In this document: positions 1 through 8,169 of the stretch, piece after piece
How positions within the stretch are numbered: position 1 is the first letter of the stretch
Layout: every line of letters begins with the position of its first letter
Source of the DNA: Eubacterium sp.
GTDB taxonomy: Bacteria > Bacillota_A > Clostridia > Lachnospirales > Lachnospiraceae
Direction: 5' to 3'
Length of the DNA stretch: 22,009 bases
NCBI GenBank assembly: GCA_023663915.1
Contig: JAMPGN010000048.1
Span: forward strand, 1-22,009
The notes under the pieces: generated by a model
The model's database searches: none
The model's input: only the letters and a program-made list of their open reading frames with translations
What the model was told of the DNA's origin: nothing
Program-made: the position numbers and the translations under genes

Positions 1-1
1 G

Positions 2-751
2 ACGGCCCTCATCGTCCTGATGGCTCAGATTGGCTCCTTTGTCCCGGCGAAAAAGGCGAATGTAGGCATTGTAGACCGCATTTTTACGCGCGTAGGCGCT
101 TCCGACGACCTTTCTAGCGGGCAGTCCACGTTTATGGTAGAGATGAACGAGGTAGCAAATATCCTGCGAAACGCGACCGCAAACAGCCTTCTCGTATTGG
201 ACGAGATCGGCAGGGGAACATCCACGTTTGACGGGCTGAGTATCGCATGGGCGGTGATTGAGCACATTAGCAACCGTAAACTCTTGGGCGCAAAGACTCT
301 GTTTGCCACGCACTATCATGAACTTACGGAACTAGAAGACAAGATGGACAATGTAAACAACTACTGCATTGCCGTCAAGGAAAAAGGTGACGATATCGTT
401 TTTCTGCGCAAGATCATTAAAGGTGGGGCGGATAAAAGTTATGGCATCCAAGTTGCGAAACTCGCCGGTGTGCCAGATATGGTCATTGACCGTGCTAAGG
501 AGATCGTACAGCAGCTCAGTGACAATGATATCATTGAGAAAGTCCAGAATATTGAGATCAATATCAAAAGCGAAAAGCGCAAACCGGTGAAATATGACGA
601 AGTGGATATGGAGCAGATGTCTCTCTTTGCCACGATCAAAGACGAAGATATCATTAAGGAACTCATGGAGATCGATGTTGGGCATCTGACCCCGATCGAC
701 GCACTCAATACATTGTACCGGCTGCAGAATAAGTGGAAGAACCGCTGGTAG
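2..751 (+). CDS. mutS: DNA mismatch repair protein MutS, C-terminal part (5' truncated by the window edge)
   Basis: This is the last 249 residues of MutS, the ATPase that recognises mismatches and recruits MutL. The reading frame is open from base 2, so the gene starts outside the window. The Walker A loop lies just upstream and is not visible. What is visible is the second half of the ABC-type ATPase: the signature region with [11 protein letters not shown], Walker [17 protein letters not shown] and the H-loop FATHYHEL. A helical tail follows. QMSLF at 614-628 fits the beta-clamp binding consensus, as expected for bacterial MutS. The stop is 4 bases before the first possible mutL ATG, so the two genes are almost certainly co-transcribed. 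No sign of damage is seen in the visible part. Confidence 0.97.
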   Translation, partial: TALIVLMAQIGSFVPAKKANVGIVDRIFTRVGASDDLSSGQSTFMVEMNEVANILRNATANSLLVLDEIGRGTSTFDGLSIAWAVIEHISNRKLLGAKTLFATHYHELTELEDKMDNVNNYCIAVKEKGDDIVFLRKIIKGGADKSYGIQVAKLAGVPDMVIDRAKEIVQQLSDNDIIEKVQNIEINIKSEKRKPVKYDEVDMEQMSLFATIKDEDIIKELMEIDVGHLTPIDALNTLYRLQNKWKNRW

Positions 752-767
752 AAGGATGAAAAGACAT

Positions 768-2786
768 ATGGCTGTTATAAATATATTAGATCATCAGACA
801 ATCGATAAAATTGCCGCGGGCGAAGTGGTGGAACGTCCGTCAAGCGTGGTCAAAGAGCTGGTGGAGAACGCCATCGATGCAGGTGCGAACGCCATCACGG
901 TAGAACTCAAAGACGGCGGGACGACGTTGATTCGCGTGACCGATAATGGGAGCGGCATCGAGAAGTCGCAGGTCAAAAATGCGTTCCTGCGCCATGCAAC
1001 CAGTAAGATTACCTCGGCAGAAGACCTGACTGACTTAGTCAGTCTAGGTTTTCGAGGGGAGGCGCTTGCCAGTATTGCCGCCGTTTCCATGGTGGAGCTG
1101 ATTTCCAAAACTGCACAGGACCTCACGGGGATACGCTACGTCGTCGAGGGCGGCGTTGAGAAGGAGAACGAGGAGATCGGTGCACCTGACGGGACGACCG
1201 TTCTTGTGCGGAATCTTTTCTACAATACGCCGCCACGCAGGAAATTCCTTAAGCAGCCGCAGACAGAAGGCTCTTATGTGGCGGACCTAATGGAACACTT
1301 AGCGCTCTCGAATCCCCGTATTTCTTTTAAATTTATCCTAAATGGGCAGACGAGATTCTACACCACCGGAAATAACGATTTGCAGGAGATTATTTACCGT
1401 ATTTACGGCAAGGAAATCGCGAGGGAGCTGATACCCTTTGCCTTTGACGGGGACGGCGTTTCCATCAGCGGGCTTCTTGGGAAACCGTTGATTAACCGTG
1501 CGAACCGCAATTATGAGATCTTCTTCGTCAATGGCAGATATATCAAAAGCACGCTGATCAGCAAGGCGATCGAGGAGGGCTACCGTGAATATCTGATGCA
1601 GCATAAGTTTCCTTTCTGTGTGCTTCACTTTCAGATTGACACCAGAAGAATCGACGTGAATGTCCATCCGACCAAGATGGAAATACGGATCGCCGACGAA
1701 CCGCTATTCTACGAGACCGTGAAAGACGCGATTCATAATGCCCTGCACAGCACCGAGATGATTCCGGAAGTATCGCTCACAGAAAAATCCGGTGTTAAGA
1801 ACCAGAAAGCGCCCGTAAAACAGTCTATCCCCGAACCGTTTGAGAGCAGACGGATTGCGGCGGCTGAGGAGTCTGGCAGATACCAGACGACCGTATCCGC
1901 CGGGGTATCTTTTGCTGACCGTGTGCGTGAGAAGGCGGTCTATGGCGCATCAAACCGCGATAGGCTTCCCTCTTTAACAGAGCAGACAACAGGTTCACAT
2001 ATACAGCGGTTCATACAGAATCCGACACAGAGGGTTGCATCGGAGATTGCACCGGACTCCTCACAAGATCCGGCACGGCTTGACGAACAGAACTTTACAC
2101 CAAAACCGATACAGCCTCTTGCACAGGACTTTGCAGCACAGAACCTTACGCAGAACCCGACACAGATGGAGTTATTTGACGACAAGATTCTGTCACAACA
2201 GGCACGTGCATGCTACGAGATTATCGGACAGCTCTTTGACACCTACTGGCTTGTCTCTTACGAAAACAAGCTCCTCATCATCGACCAGCATGCGGCGCAT
2301 GAGAAAGTCAAATACGAACGTTTTATGAAACGTTTCCGCGAACAGTCAATCGTATCACAGACGATCAACCCGCCCATGATCGTAACGCTGAGCGGCAGGG
2401 AGAAAGAATGCTATCGAAAGCACCGTGATGATTTTAGCGCACTGGGATTTACGATCGAGGAATTTGGCGGCAGCGACTATGCGATCCGTGGCGTTCCGCT
2501 TGATCTGTACGGCTATGAAGAGAAAGAATTTTTCCATGAAATATTGGATGAATTGTCGGCGGAGACCGTGTCTGGCACACCCGAAGCCGTCCGTATCCGT
2601 ATTGCGACCATGGCTTGTAAAGCTGCAGTCAAAGGGAATAGCAAGCTGAATGTAAAAGAGGCGGAAGAGCTGATCGACGAGCTTTTGACGCTGGATAATC
2701 CGTACCATTGCCCGCACGGACGACCGACCATCATCTCCATGTCCAAATATGAACTGGAAAAAAAATTTAAGAGGATCGTGACATGA
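768..2786 (+). CDS. mutL: DNA mismatch repair endonuclease MutL
   Basis: MutL couples MutS mismatch recognition to strand incision. The N-terminal GHKL ATPase motifs are intact: ENAIDAGA, DNGSGI, HATSKI and GFRGEALASIAAV. A Q- and P-rich linker of about 130 residues (nt about 1780-2160) ends in QMELF (2163-2177), a likely clamp-binding motif. The C-terminal domain has the nicking-endonuclease signature DQHAAHEKVKYE, then ACKAAVK, CPHGRP and a terminal FKR. This is therefore an endonuclease-type MutL, not an E. coli-type one. I chose the ATG at 768 (672 aa): its AAGGA at 752-756 is 11 bases away, whereas the ATG at 756 abuts the purine run and leaves no spacing. With 756 the protein is 676 aa. 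The stop overlaps the miaA start. Confidence 0.96.
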   Translation: MAVINILDHQTIDKIAAGEVVERPSSVVKELVENAIDAGANAITVELKDGGTTLIRVTDNGSGIEKSQVKNAFLRHATSKITSAEDLTDLVSLGFRGEALASIAAVSMVELISKTAQDLTGIRYVVEGGVEKENEEIGAPDGTTVLVRNLFYNTPPRRKFLKQPQTEGSYVADLMEHLALSNPRISFKFILNGQTRFYTTGNNDLQEIIYRIYGKEIARELIPFAFDGDGVSISGLLGKPLINRANRNYEIFFVNGRYIKSTLISKAIEEGYREYLMQHKFPFCVLHFQIDTRRIDVNVHPTKMEIRIADEPLFYETVKDAIHNALHSTEMIPEVSLTEKSGVKNQKAPVKQSIPEPFESRRIAAAEESGRYQTTVSAGVSFADRVREKAVYGASNRDRLPSLTEQTTGSHIQRFIQNPTQRVASEIAPDSSQDPARLDEQNFTPKPIQPLAQDFAAQNLTQNPTQMELFDDKILSQQARACYEIIGQLFDTYWLVSYENKLLIIDQHAAHEKVKYERFMKRFREQSIVSQTINPPMIVTLSGREKECYRKHRDDFSALGFTIEEFGGSDYAIRGVPLDLYGYEEKEFFHEILDELSAETVSGTPEAVRIRIATMACKAAVKGNSKLNVKEAEELIDELLTLDNPYHCPHGRPTIISMSKYELEKKFKRIVT

Positions 2787-3760
2787 TGAAGCAGACAAAC
2801 AAACCGCCGCTTATCATTCTGACTGGTCCGACCGCCGTAGGAAAGTCGGAGCTTTCGATTGCGCTTGCAGGGCAGGTTGGCGGCGAGATCATTTCCGCCG
2901 ATTCCATGCAGGTATATCGTCATATGGATATCGGTTCCGCTAAGATCACGCCGGAGCAGATGGGCGGCATTGCGCATCACTTGATCGATGTGCTTGAGCC
3001 GACGGAAGAGTTCCATGTCGTCACTTTTCAGAAGATGGCAGAAGACGCGATAGCCGGCATCTATGAGAGAGGGCATATTCCCATCATCGTGGGTGGTACT
3101 GGCTTCTATATTCAGGCGGTGTTATACGATATTGATTTTACAGAAAATGACGAGGATACCCATCTGCGGGAACAGTTGGAACAGATAGCCGCGTCGCAGG
3201 GCAGTGAAGCTCTATATGAGCAACTACGGAACATCGACCCGGAATCCTGCGAAACCATTCATGCAAATAATGTGAAGCGCATTATTCGCGCGATCGAGTT
3301 CTACCAGAAAACCGGAATGAAAATATCCGAGCACAACAAGGCGCAGCGCCAAAATATAGCTCCCTACAATTTTGCCTATTTCGTATTAAATGACGACCGT
3401 GATAAGCTGTATCAAAAGATCGAGGCGCGTGTGGATCAGATGCTGGAACAAGGTCTGGTGGACGAGGTCGCCGGTCTTGCCAGGCGCGGCTGTACGAGGG
3501 ACATGGTGTCGATGCAAGGACTAGGATACAAAGAGATACTGGATTATCTGGACGGACACATTACTTTGGAAGATGCCGTGTATCTGATCAAACGGGACAC
3601 GAGGCATTTTGCCAAAAGGCAGCTTACATGGTTTCGGCGTGAAAAAGACGTGATCCGGGTGAATAAACCGGACTTTGATTATGACGACAACCGGATGATT
3701 TCTCATATGCTGGATATTTTAAAAAATAAGGGTATTATTTCGGATACAGTAATTGTATAG
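2783..3760 (+). CDS. miaA: tRNA dimethylallyltransferase MiaA
   Basis: MiaA transfers a dimethylallyl group from DMAPP to N6 of A37 in tRNAs that read UNN codons. The 325-residue length is normal for the family. The P-loop GPTAVGKSEL is at residues 12-21, followed by the typical DSMQVYRHMDIGSAKIT block, the central GGTGFY motif and the tRNA-contacting segment around QGLGYKEI. The start ATG overlaps the mutL stop (ATGA), with GAGG at 2771-2774 eight bases upstream; an ATG directly after it (2786) is an equal alternative. The gene follows mutS-mutL as in many Firmicutes. No hfq gene follows it, unlike in Bacillus. No GC-rich terminator is seen after the stop. Confidence 0.97.
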   Translation: MMKQTNKPPLIILTGPTAVGKSELSIALAGQVGGEIISADSMQVYRHMDIGSAKITPEQMGGIAHHLIDVLEPTEEFHVVTFQKMAEDAIAGIYERGHIPIIVGGTGFYIQAVLYDIDFTENDEDTHLREQLEQIAASQGSEALYEQLRNIDPESCETIHANNVKRIIRAIEFYQKTGMKISEHNKAQRQNIAPYNFAYFVLNDDRDKLYQKIEARVDQMLEQGLVDEVAGLARRGCTRDMVSMQGLGYKEILDYLDGHITLEDAVYLIKRDTRHFAKRQLTWFRREKDVIRVNKPDFDYDDNRMISHMLDILKNKGIISDTVIV

Positions 3761-3783
3761 AGTGATTTCTTTATACACGGGTA

Positions 3784-3789
3784 TATAAT
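3784..3789 (+). promoter_or_regulatory. Possible -10 element upstream of the PLP enzyme gene
   Basis: A TATAAT hexamer lies 49 bases before the ATG at 3838, in an AT-rich gap. No good -35 is found 16-18 bases upstream (AGTGAT at 3761-3766), and there is no TG extension, so the call is weak. It would give this gene its own transcript, separate from mutSL-miaA. Confidence 0.3.
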
Positions 3790-3837
3790 AAAATTCAAAA
3801 ATAAACTAATAAGCGAACACAAAGCGAGAAAAAGAAA

Positions 3838-5136
3838 ATGATTGAATTAAGCAAACAATATGCACAATTTGGCATCTCCGATTCCGTCTATACCTTCGGA
3901 GAAGAAATATTGCACTCACTCCAAGACCGATTTCGCCAAATTGACGAAACAGCCGAGTACAACCAGCTAAAAGTTATCCGTGCCATGCAGGAGTGCAGCG
4001 TCAGCGAGGCATGTCTGCTCGGTACAACAGGTTACGGCTACAACGATTTAGGGCGCGACACTTTAGAAAAGGTGTATGCATCCTTTTTTCACACGGAGGA
4101 CGCGCTGGTGCGCCCGCAGATCACGTGCGGCACTCACGCACTTGCACTTGCGCTGATGAGCAATCTGCGCCCCGGAGACGAACTCTTATCCCCGGTCGGG
4201 AAACCCTATGACACGCTGGAGGAAGTCATCGGGATCAGACCTTCCAAAGGTTCTTTAAAAGAGTATGGCATTTCCTATAGGCAGATAGACCTTCTTGCAG
4301 ACGGCTCTTTTGACTATGAGGGGATACGCGCCGCCATAGGCGAAAAGACCAGACTCGTCACGATACAGCGTTCCAAGGGCTACCAGACAAGGCCAACGCT
4401 GTCCGTGTCGCGCATAGGCGAACTGATTCATTTTATCAAAAACATCCGACCAGATATCATCTGTATGGTTGACAACTGTTATGGTGAATTTGTGGAGACG
4501 ATCGAGCCAACCGATGTGGGGGCGGATATGGTCGTCGGTTCACTCATCAAGAATCCGGGCGGCGGACTGGCACCGATCGGAGGCTATATTGCGGGCAGAA
4601 AGGAATGCGTGGAGAATGCAGCATACCGTCTGACTTCGCCGGGGCTTGGCAAAGAAGTCGGGGCGTCTTTGGGAATCCTTTCCTCTTTCTATGAAGGGCT
4701 GTTCCTTGCGCCGACTGTCACGGCAAGCGCACTGAAAGGCGCTATTTTTGCGGCAAACATCTACGAAAAGATTGGATTTCCCGTCGTGCCGAATGCTACG
4801 GAGAGCAGACACGACATCATACAGGCGGTTACATTCGGTTCGCCGGAAGGAGTGATCGCATTCTGTCAAGGGATTCAGGCGGCGGCTTCCGTGGACAGTT
4901 TCGTCACGCCGGAGCCATGGGATATGCCCGGCTATGACTCCAAGGTCATCATGGCGGCTGGCGCGTTTGTGTCCGGCTCTTCCATAGAACTGAGTGCCGA
5001 CGGACCGATCGCTCCGCCTTACGCCGTGTATTTCCAGGGCGGGCTGACTTTCCCCCACGCCAAGCTGGGAATCCTCAAGACATTGCAGAATTTAATCGAT
5101 AAAAAAATCATTACCGAAGACTTTTGCAGGGTATAA
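3838..5136 (+). CDS. PLP-dependent methionine gamma-lyase family protein ('aluminum resistance protein' / YnbB-like)
   Basis: This 432-residue protein matches the family annotated as methionine gamma-lyase-like or aluminum resistance protein, a fold-type I PLP enzyme group related to cystathionine-type lyases. Visible hallmarks are LLGTTGYGYNDLGRDTLE near residue 60, TCGTHALALAL, the PLP-contacting MVDNCYGEF segment, and SLIKNPGGGLAPIGGYIAG, whose lysine is the expected Schiff-base residue. The true substrate is not settled for this family, so I do not assign a reaction. In Bacillus the homologue ynbB also lies near miaA, which supports the call. No Shine-Dalgarno precedes the ATG: the leader is only A- and G-rich (GCGAGAAAAAGAAA). 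The next in-frame ATG is about 150 bases downstream and would remove conserved sequence. Confidence 0.88.
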   Translation: MIELSKQYAQFGISDSVYTFGEEILHSLQDRFRQIDETAEYNQLKVIRAMQECSVSEACLLGTTGYGYNDLGRDTLEKVYASFFHTEDALVRPQITCGTHALALALMSNLRPGDELLSPVGKPYDTLEEVIGIRPSKGSLKEYGISYRQIDLLADGSFDYEGIRAAIGEKTRLVTIQRSKGYQTRPTLSVSRIGELIHFIKNIRPDIICMVDNCYGEFVETIEPTDVGADMVVGSLIKNPGGGLAPIGGYIAGRKECVENAAYRLTSPGLGKEVGASLGILSSFYEGLFLAPTVTASALKGAIFAANIYEKIGFPVVPNATESRHDIIQAVTFGSPEGVIAFCQGIQAAASVDSFVTPEPWDMPGYDSKVIMAAGAFVSGSSIELSADGPIAPPYAVYFQGGLTFPHAKLGILKTLQNLIDKKIITEDFCRV

Positions 5137-5163
5137 CGTAATGCGTTTTTTGAAAGTTTTATT

Positions 5164-5210
5164 AAATTTTGCCAAATTTTGTATACATCAAAAAATGGTT
5201 GTGATAAAAT
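5164..5210 (+). promoter_or_regulatory. Probable promoter of the DUF4321-radC-mre-min run, with phased A-tracts
   Basis: TATACA (5182-5187) and TAAAAT (5205-5210) are 17 bases apart, and TG at 5202-5203 makes an extended -10. Directly upstream, AAATTTTG occurs twice with a 10-base period (5164-5171 and 5174-5181), as expected for a bent or UP-like element. This is the largest gap before the cell-shape block, so it is the best candidate for its main promoter. The call rests on hexamer matching only. Confidence 0.5.
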
Positions 5211-5239
5211 GAGCGTTGGGAAAGGAGATTCTCATTCGT

Positions 5240-5476
5240 ATGCAGAAGAATAATTGGGCATGTTTCCTGCTGATTCTGGCAGGTATCGTTATCGGCGGTT
5301 TCATCGGAAGCCTTTTTCCGAATACATGGTTGAATTATGGACAGTCCTTCGGCTTGTCATCGCCGCTTATATTGGATTTAGGGATCTTAAGCATTACGTT
5401 TGGACTTTCTATCAAGATTACGATCGCTAGTATTTTAGGTATCGCGGCGGCGATTGTTATCTATCGTTTTATTTAG
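5240..5476 (+). CDS. Small membrane protein of the DUF4321 family
   Basis: This protein is 78 residues long and strongly hydrophobic. A first membrane segment covers about residues 8-26 (ACFLLILAGIVIGGFIGSLF). A middle stretch, WLNYGQSFGLSSPLILDLGI, is the part I recognise as DUF4321. A second membrane segment forms the C-terminus and ends in IYRFI. Its function is unknown. In Clostridia such genes commonly sit just before radC and mreB, as here, which suggests a link to the envelope or cell shape, but this is context only. I start it at ATG 5240 with AAAGGAG at 5221-5227; the spacing of 12 is long. A TTG at 5216 would add eight residues but overlaps no ribosome site of its own. Confidence 0.75.
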   Translation: MQKNNWACFLLILAGIVIGGFIGSLFPNTWLNYGQSFGLSSPLILDLGILSITFGLSIKITIASILGIAAAIVIYRFI

Positions 5477-5529
5477 AATGATCTTTGCCCGTCGTTTAAG
5501 GAGAGAGAAGCTGTCGGGAAAGAGATTGA

Positions 5530-6264
5530 ATGAAATTAGACAAGTATGAGAACAATGAATATTACAGGATGCAGAATCTTCCATATGAGAAATTTATTTC
5601 CTATGGAAGCCGCGCGCTTACCGATTCGGAGCTTTTGGCGATCCTTCTGCGAACGGGCACGCGGGGCAGGAATGCGAGGGAACTCGGTGAGGCAGTGCTG
5701 ACCGAGACGGCGCGTTATGGTAATGGACTGCTAGGGCTTTACCATATTCCGCTGCAGGAATTGCAGAAGATTGATGGCATCGGCAGAGTCAAAGCGATTC
5801 AGCTAAAGACCATTGCGGAACTCAGCACCAGGATGGCGCAGGCACGGGCGAGGGGGAAATTGTCATTTCACAATCCGGAGTCTGTCGCGGATTATTATAT
5901 GGAACGGTTCCGGCATGAGCATGTAGAGTATATTATGCTCCTGCTTCTTGACTCCGGACTGCATCTGATTGAGGAGAGCATTCTCTCCAAAGGGACGGTC
6001 AATGCTTCGCTGGTATCGCCCAGAGAGGTGTTTATACAGGCTTTGCAGGCACAGGCGGCGGGCATCATGCTGCTGCATAACCATCCTGGCGGCGATCCGG
6101 TTCCCAGCGAGAATGATATCTGTGTCACGGAACGCATTGAACAGACCGGAATGCTCACGGATATACCGCTTTACGATCATATCATTTTAGGGGATAATAA
6201 ATATTTCAGCTTTAAGGAAAGCAAATTGATGGCGCAGAAGCCATATTCTAAGAGTGTACTATAG
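5530..6264 (+). CDS. radC: RadC family JAB/MPN+ domain protein
   Basis: RadC proteins have an N-terminal helix-hairpin-helix part and a C-terminal JAB1/MPN+ metalloprotease-like domain. Both are visible: YGSRALTDSELLAILLRTGT near the start, LQKIDGIGRVKAIQLKTI as the HhH segment near residue 80, and LLHNHPGGDPVPSEND near residue 180, with the HxH...SxxD metal-binding pattern complete. At 244 residues it is a normal size. The historic DNA-repair role is doubtful, and the cellular function of RadC is not established. The nearest purine-rich site is GGGAAAGAG (5517-5525); a better AAGGAGAG lies too far upstream (5498-5505) and no in-frame start is near it. The gene leads into mreB with a 20-base gap, the usual arrangement in Clostridia. 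Confidence 0.93.
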   Translation: MKLDKYENNEYYRMQNLPYEKFISYGSRALTDSELLAILLRTGTRGRNARELGEAVLTETARYGNGLLGLYHIPLQELQKIDGIGRVKAIQLKTIAELSTRMAQARARGKLSFHNPESVADYYMERFRHEHVEYIMLLLLDSGLHLIEESILSKGTVNASLVSPREVFIQALQAQAAGIMLLHNHPGGDPVPSENDICVTERIEQTGMLTDIPLYDHIILGDNKYFSFKESKLMAQKPYSKSVL

Positions 6265-6284
6265 GAAAGAGAGGGGTAACTGCC

Positions 6285-7295
6285 TTGGCTTACAATGCAT
6301 TTGGAATTGATTTAGGTACGAGTAATATCAAGATATATAACCGTTCGGATGACAATGTCTTCGTGGAAAAAAACATGATTGCCATCGAGAACAAGAAGAA
6401 TTTGTTTGCATATGGGGATTCGGCTTTTGAGATGTATGAGAAGGCTCCCAGCAATATCAACATTACGTATCCACTCAGCAACGGGGTGATCGCCGATATC
6501 CAGAATATGGAGATGTTAGTCAAATACTTTATGGGCGACCTTATGAAAAACAATATCAAACCGGCGGATTACTATATTGCCGTACCCTGGGATGTGACCG
6601 AGGTCGAGAAGCGGGCTTTTAAAGATCTAATCAAAGAGTCCAACGTCAAGGCGAAGAAGGTCATGGTGGTAGATAAGGCGGTTGCCGACGGTCTTGGACT
6701 CGGAATCGATGTCAAAAATTCGCAGGGCGTTCTGGTCGTCAATGTGGGATTCGATACTACGGAGATTTCCATCTTATCCCTCGGCGGTATCGTCTTGAGC
6801 AAGCTGATCAAAGTTGGCGGACGCAAGTTCGATGAGGCGATCAAAGCGGCGGTCCGGCGGGAATACAGTCTGATCATCGGCGGCAAGACTGCAGAGGTGG
6901 TGAAGACTTCCTTATTGGACCTGGAAGAGCAGCGTACCGGCGCACTTGTTTATGGAAGAGATATTGTCACGGGTCTTCCGGTGGAGCGCGAAGTTACAAC
7001 TACACTTGTAGATGAATGCCTGACTGAACATTTTAATACGATCATAGATAATATCAAGGTGATCCTTGAGCGCACGCCGCCGGAACTTGCCGCAGACATC
7101 TACCGCCACGGCATCTATCTGACAGGCGGCGCGTCCCAGGTAAGTCATCTTGCACAGCTGATGAGCAAGGGCACGGGGCTGAAAGTCAATGTTTCCGAGA
7201 ATCCTATGACCAGTGTTGCGCTGGGGCTTGCTAAGATCATCAATGATGATAATTATAAAACGGTAGCATATGCAATAGAAGGAATGAGTAGATGA
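6285..7295 (+). CDS. mreB: MreB-like rod-shape-determining actin homologue, divergent
   Basis: MreB forms membrane-bound filaments that guide lateral wall synthesis. The 336-residue length, the GIDLGTSN phosphate-1 motif (residues 7-14), ISILSLGGIV, the FDEAI stretch and LTGGAS near residue 280 place it in the MreB family. Position just before mreC agrees. Two key motifs are degenerate. The usual EEPxAAAIG reads DKAVADGLG (residues 130-138), with Lys where the second Glu should be. The usual DIGGGT reads NVGFDT (residues 153-158), without the first Asp. ATP hydrolysis may therefore be lost or altered. The start is TTG 6285 with GAGGGG at 6271-6276. The stop overlaps the mreC ATG (ATGA). A canonical MreB may be encoded elsewhere in the genome. 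Confidence 0.88.
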   Translation: MAYNAFGIDLGTSNIKIYNRSDDNVFVEKNMIAIENKKNLFAYGDSAFEMYEKAPSNINITYPLSNGVIADIQNMEMLVKYFMGDLMKNNIKPADYYIAVPWDVTEVEKRAFKDLIKESNVKAKKVMVVDKAVADGLGLGIDVKNSQGVLVVNVGFDTTEISILSLGGIVLSKLIKVGGRKFDEAIKAAVRREYSLIIGGKTAEVVKTSLLDLEEQRTGALVYGRDIVTGLPVEREVTTTLVDECLTEHFNTIIDNIKVILERTPPELAADIYRHGIYLTGGASQVSHLAQLMSKGTGLKVNVSENPMTSVALGLAKIINDDNYKTVAYAIEGMSR

Positions 7296-8161
7296 GTCCA
7301 ATCGTAAAGAGAAAAGGAGAAAAATTTACGTTACCAAGTAAATATCTCCTTTTTATTTTAACAATCCTATGTACCGGCATGGTGCTGCTTACTTTCAATA
7401 CAACCGTGTTCAGCGGGCCATTGAGCGCAGTGGCAGGATACACGGTAGTGCCTTTTGAGGAAGGAATCAGCGTGGTCGGAAGCTGGCTCGCCGGACGTTC
7501 CGAGGAACTGGTGCAGATCCGGGATCTGCTTGCCGAGAATGAGCGTTTAAGAGAGCAGGTGGATGATCTGACGATCGAGAACACGAGGTTGCAGCAGGAT
7601 CGTTATGAGCTGACGAATTTAAGGGAACTGTATAATCTGGATGCCCAGTATGATGAGTATGAGAAGACCGGCGCACGTATCATCGCGAGGGATTCCGGCA
7701 ACTGGTTTTATTCTTTTGTGATTAATAAGGGCGCAGCGGATGGCATTGCCGTTGATATGAACGTCATGGCAGGGAGCGGTCTGGTGGGCAGGGTGGTCGA
7801 TGTGGGACCGAACTGGGCGAAAGTAAAAGCGATCATCGCGGATGATTCCAACGTCAGCGCAATGGTGTTATCCAGTTCTGACAATATGATTGTCTCCGGA
7901 AATCTGAAACTCTATGCTTCGGGAGTCATTGAGTTTGAACAGTTGGTTGACAGTGAGAATGTGGTTGTGGAAGGCGATAAGATTGTCACTTCCAATATCA
8001 GCGATAAATACCTTCCGGGTATTCTGGTCGGCTATATCAGCACAATCAACCAGGATGCCAACAATCTGACGAAATCGGGTTACATCACGCCGGCGGTTGA
8101 TTTTGAGCACTTGGAAGAAGTGCTTGTCATCATGCAGCTCAAGCAGTCGGTCGAGGAATAG
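7292..8161 (+). CDS. mreC: Rod-shape-determining protein MreC
   Basis: MreC is a membrane-anchored scaffold that links the MreB filament to PBP2 on the outer face of the membrane. The 289-residue protein has a short basic N-terminus, one membrane segment at about residues 18-36, and a coiled coil at about residues 70-105 (LLAENERLREQVDDLTIENT and following). The beta-rich MreC core comes next: GARIIARDSGNWFYSFVINK, the conserved GLVGRVVDVG, and near the end GDKIVTSNISDKYLPGILVG. Its ATG overlaps the mreB stop by four bases, so translation is probably coupled. The stop is eight bases before mreD. Nothing unusual is seen. Confidence 0.96.
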   Translation: MSPIVKRKGEKFTLPSKYLLFILTILCTGMVLLTFNTTVFSGPLSAVAGYTVVPFEEGISVVGSWLAGRSEELVQIRDLLAENERLREQVDDLTIENTRLQQDRYELTNLRELYNLDAQYDEYEKTGARIIARDSGNWFYSFVINKGAADGIAVDMNVMAGSGLVGRVVDVGPNWAKVKAIIADDSNVSAMVLSSSDNMIVSGNLKLYASGVIEFEQLVDSENVVVEGDKIVTSNISDKYLPGILVGYISTINQDANNLTKSGYITPAVDFEHLEEVLVIMQLKQSVEE

Positions 8162-8169
8162 GAGTATTT

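Noticed and set aside
756..758. ATG at 756 as the mutL start
   Set aside because: It directly abuts the purine-rich site, leaving no spacing; the ATG at 768 is better placed and gives the usual short MutL N-terminus.
2513..3076. A 187-codon minus-strand open frame across the mutL-miaA junction
   Set aside because: Both plus-strand genes have full motif sets across it; the minus frame shows no family features.
3773..3786. TATAC-ACGG-GTATA inverted repeat after miaA as a terminator
   Set aside because: Only five AT-rich pairs and no T run follow; it overlaps a possible -10 instead.
4540..5058. A 172-codon minus-strand open frame inside the PLP enzyme gene
   Set aside because: Arg- and Ser-rich composition typical of a shadow frame; no motif and no start signal.
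5137..5163. Terminator after the PLP enzyme gene (AACG...CGTT then T run)
   Set aside because: The stem is only four base pairs and weak; not enough for an intrinsic terminator call.
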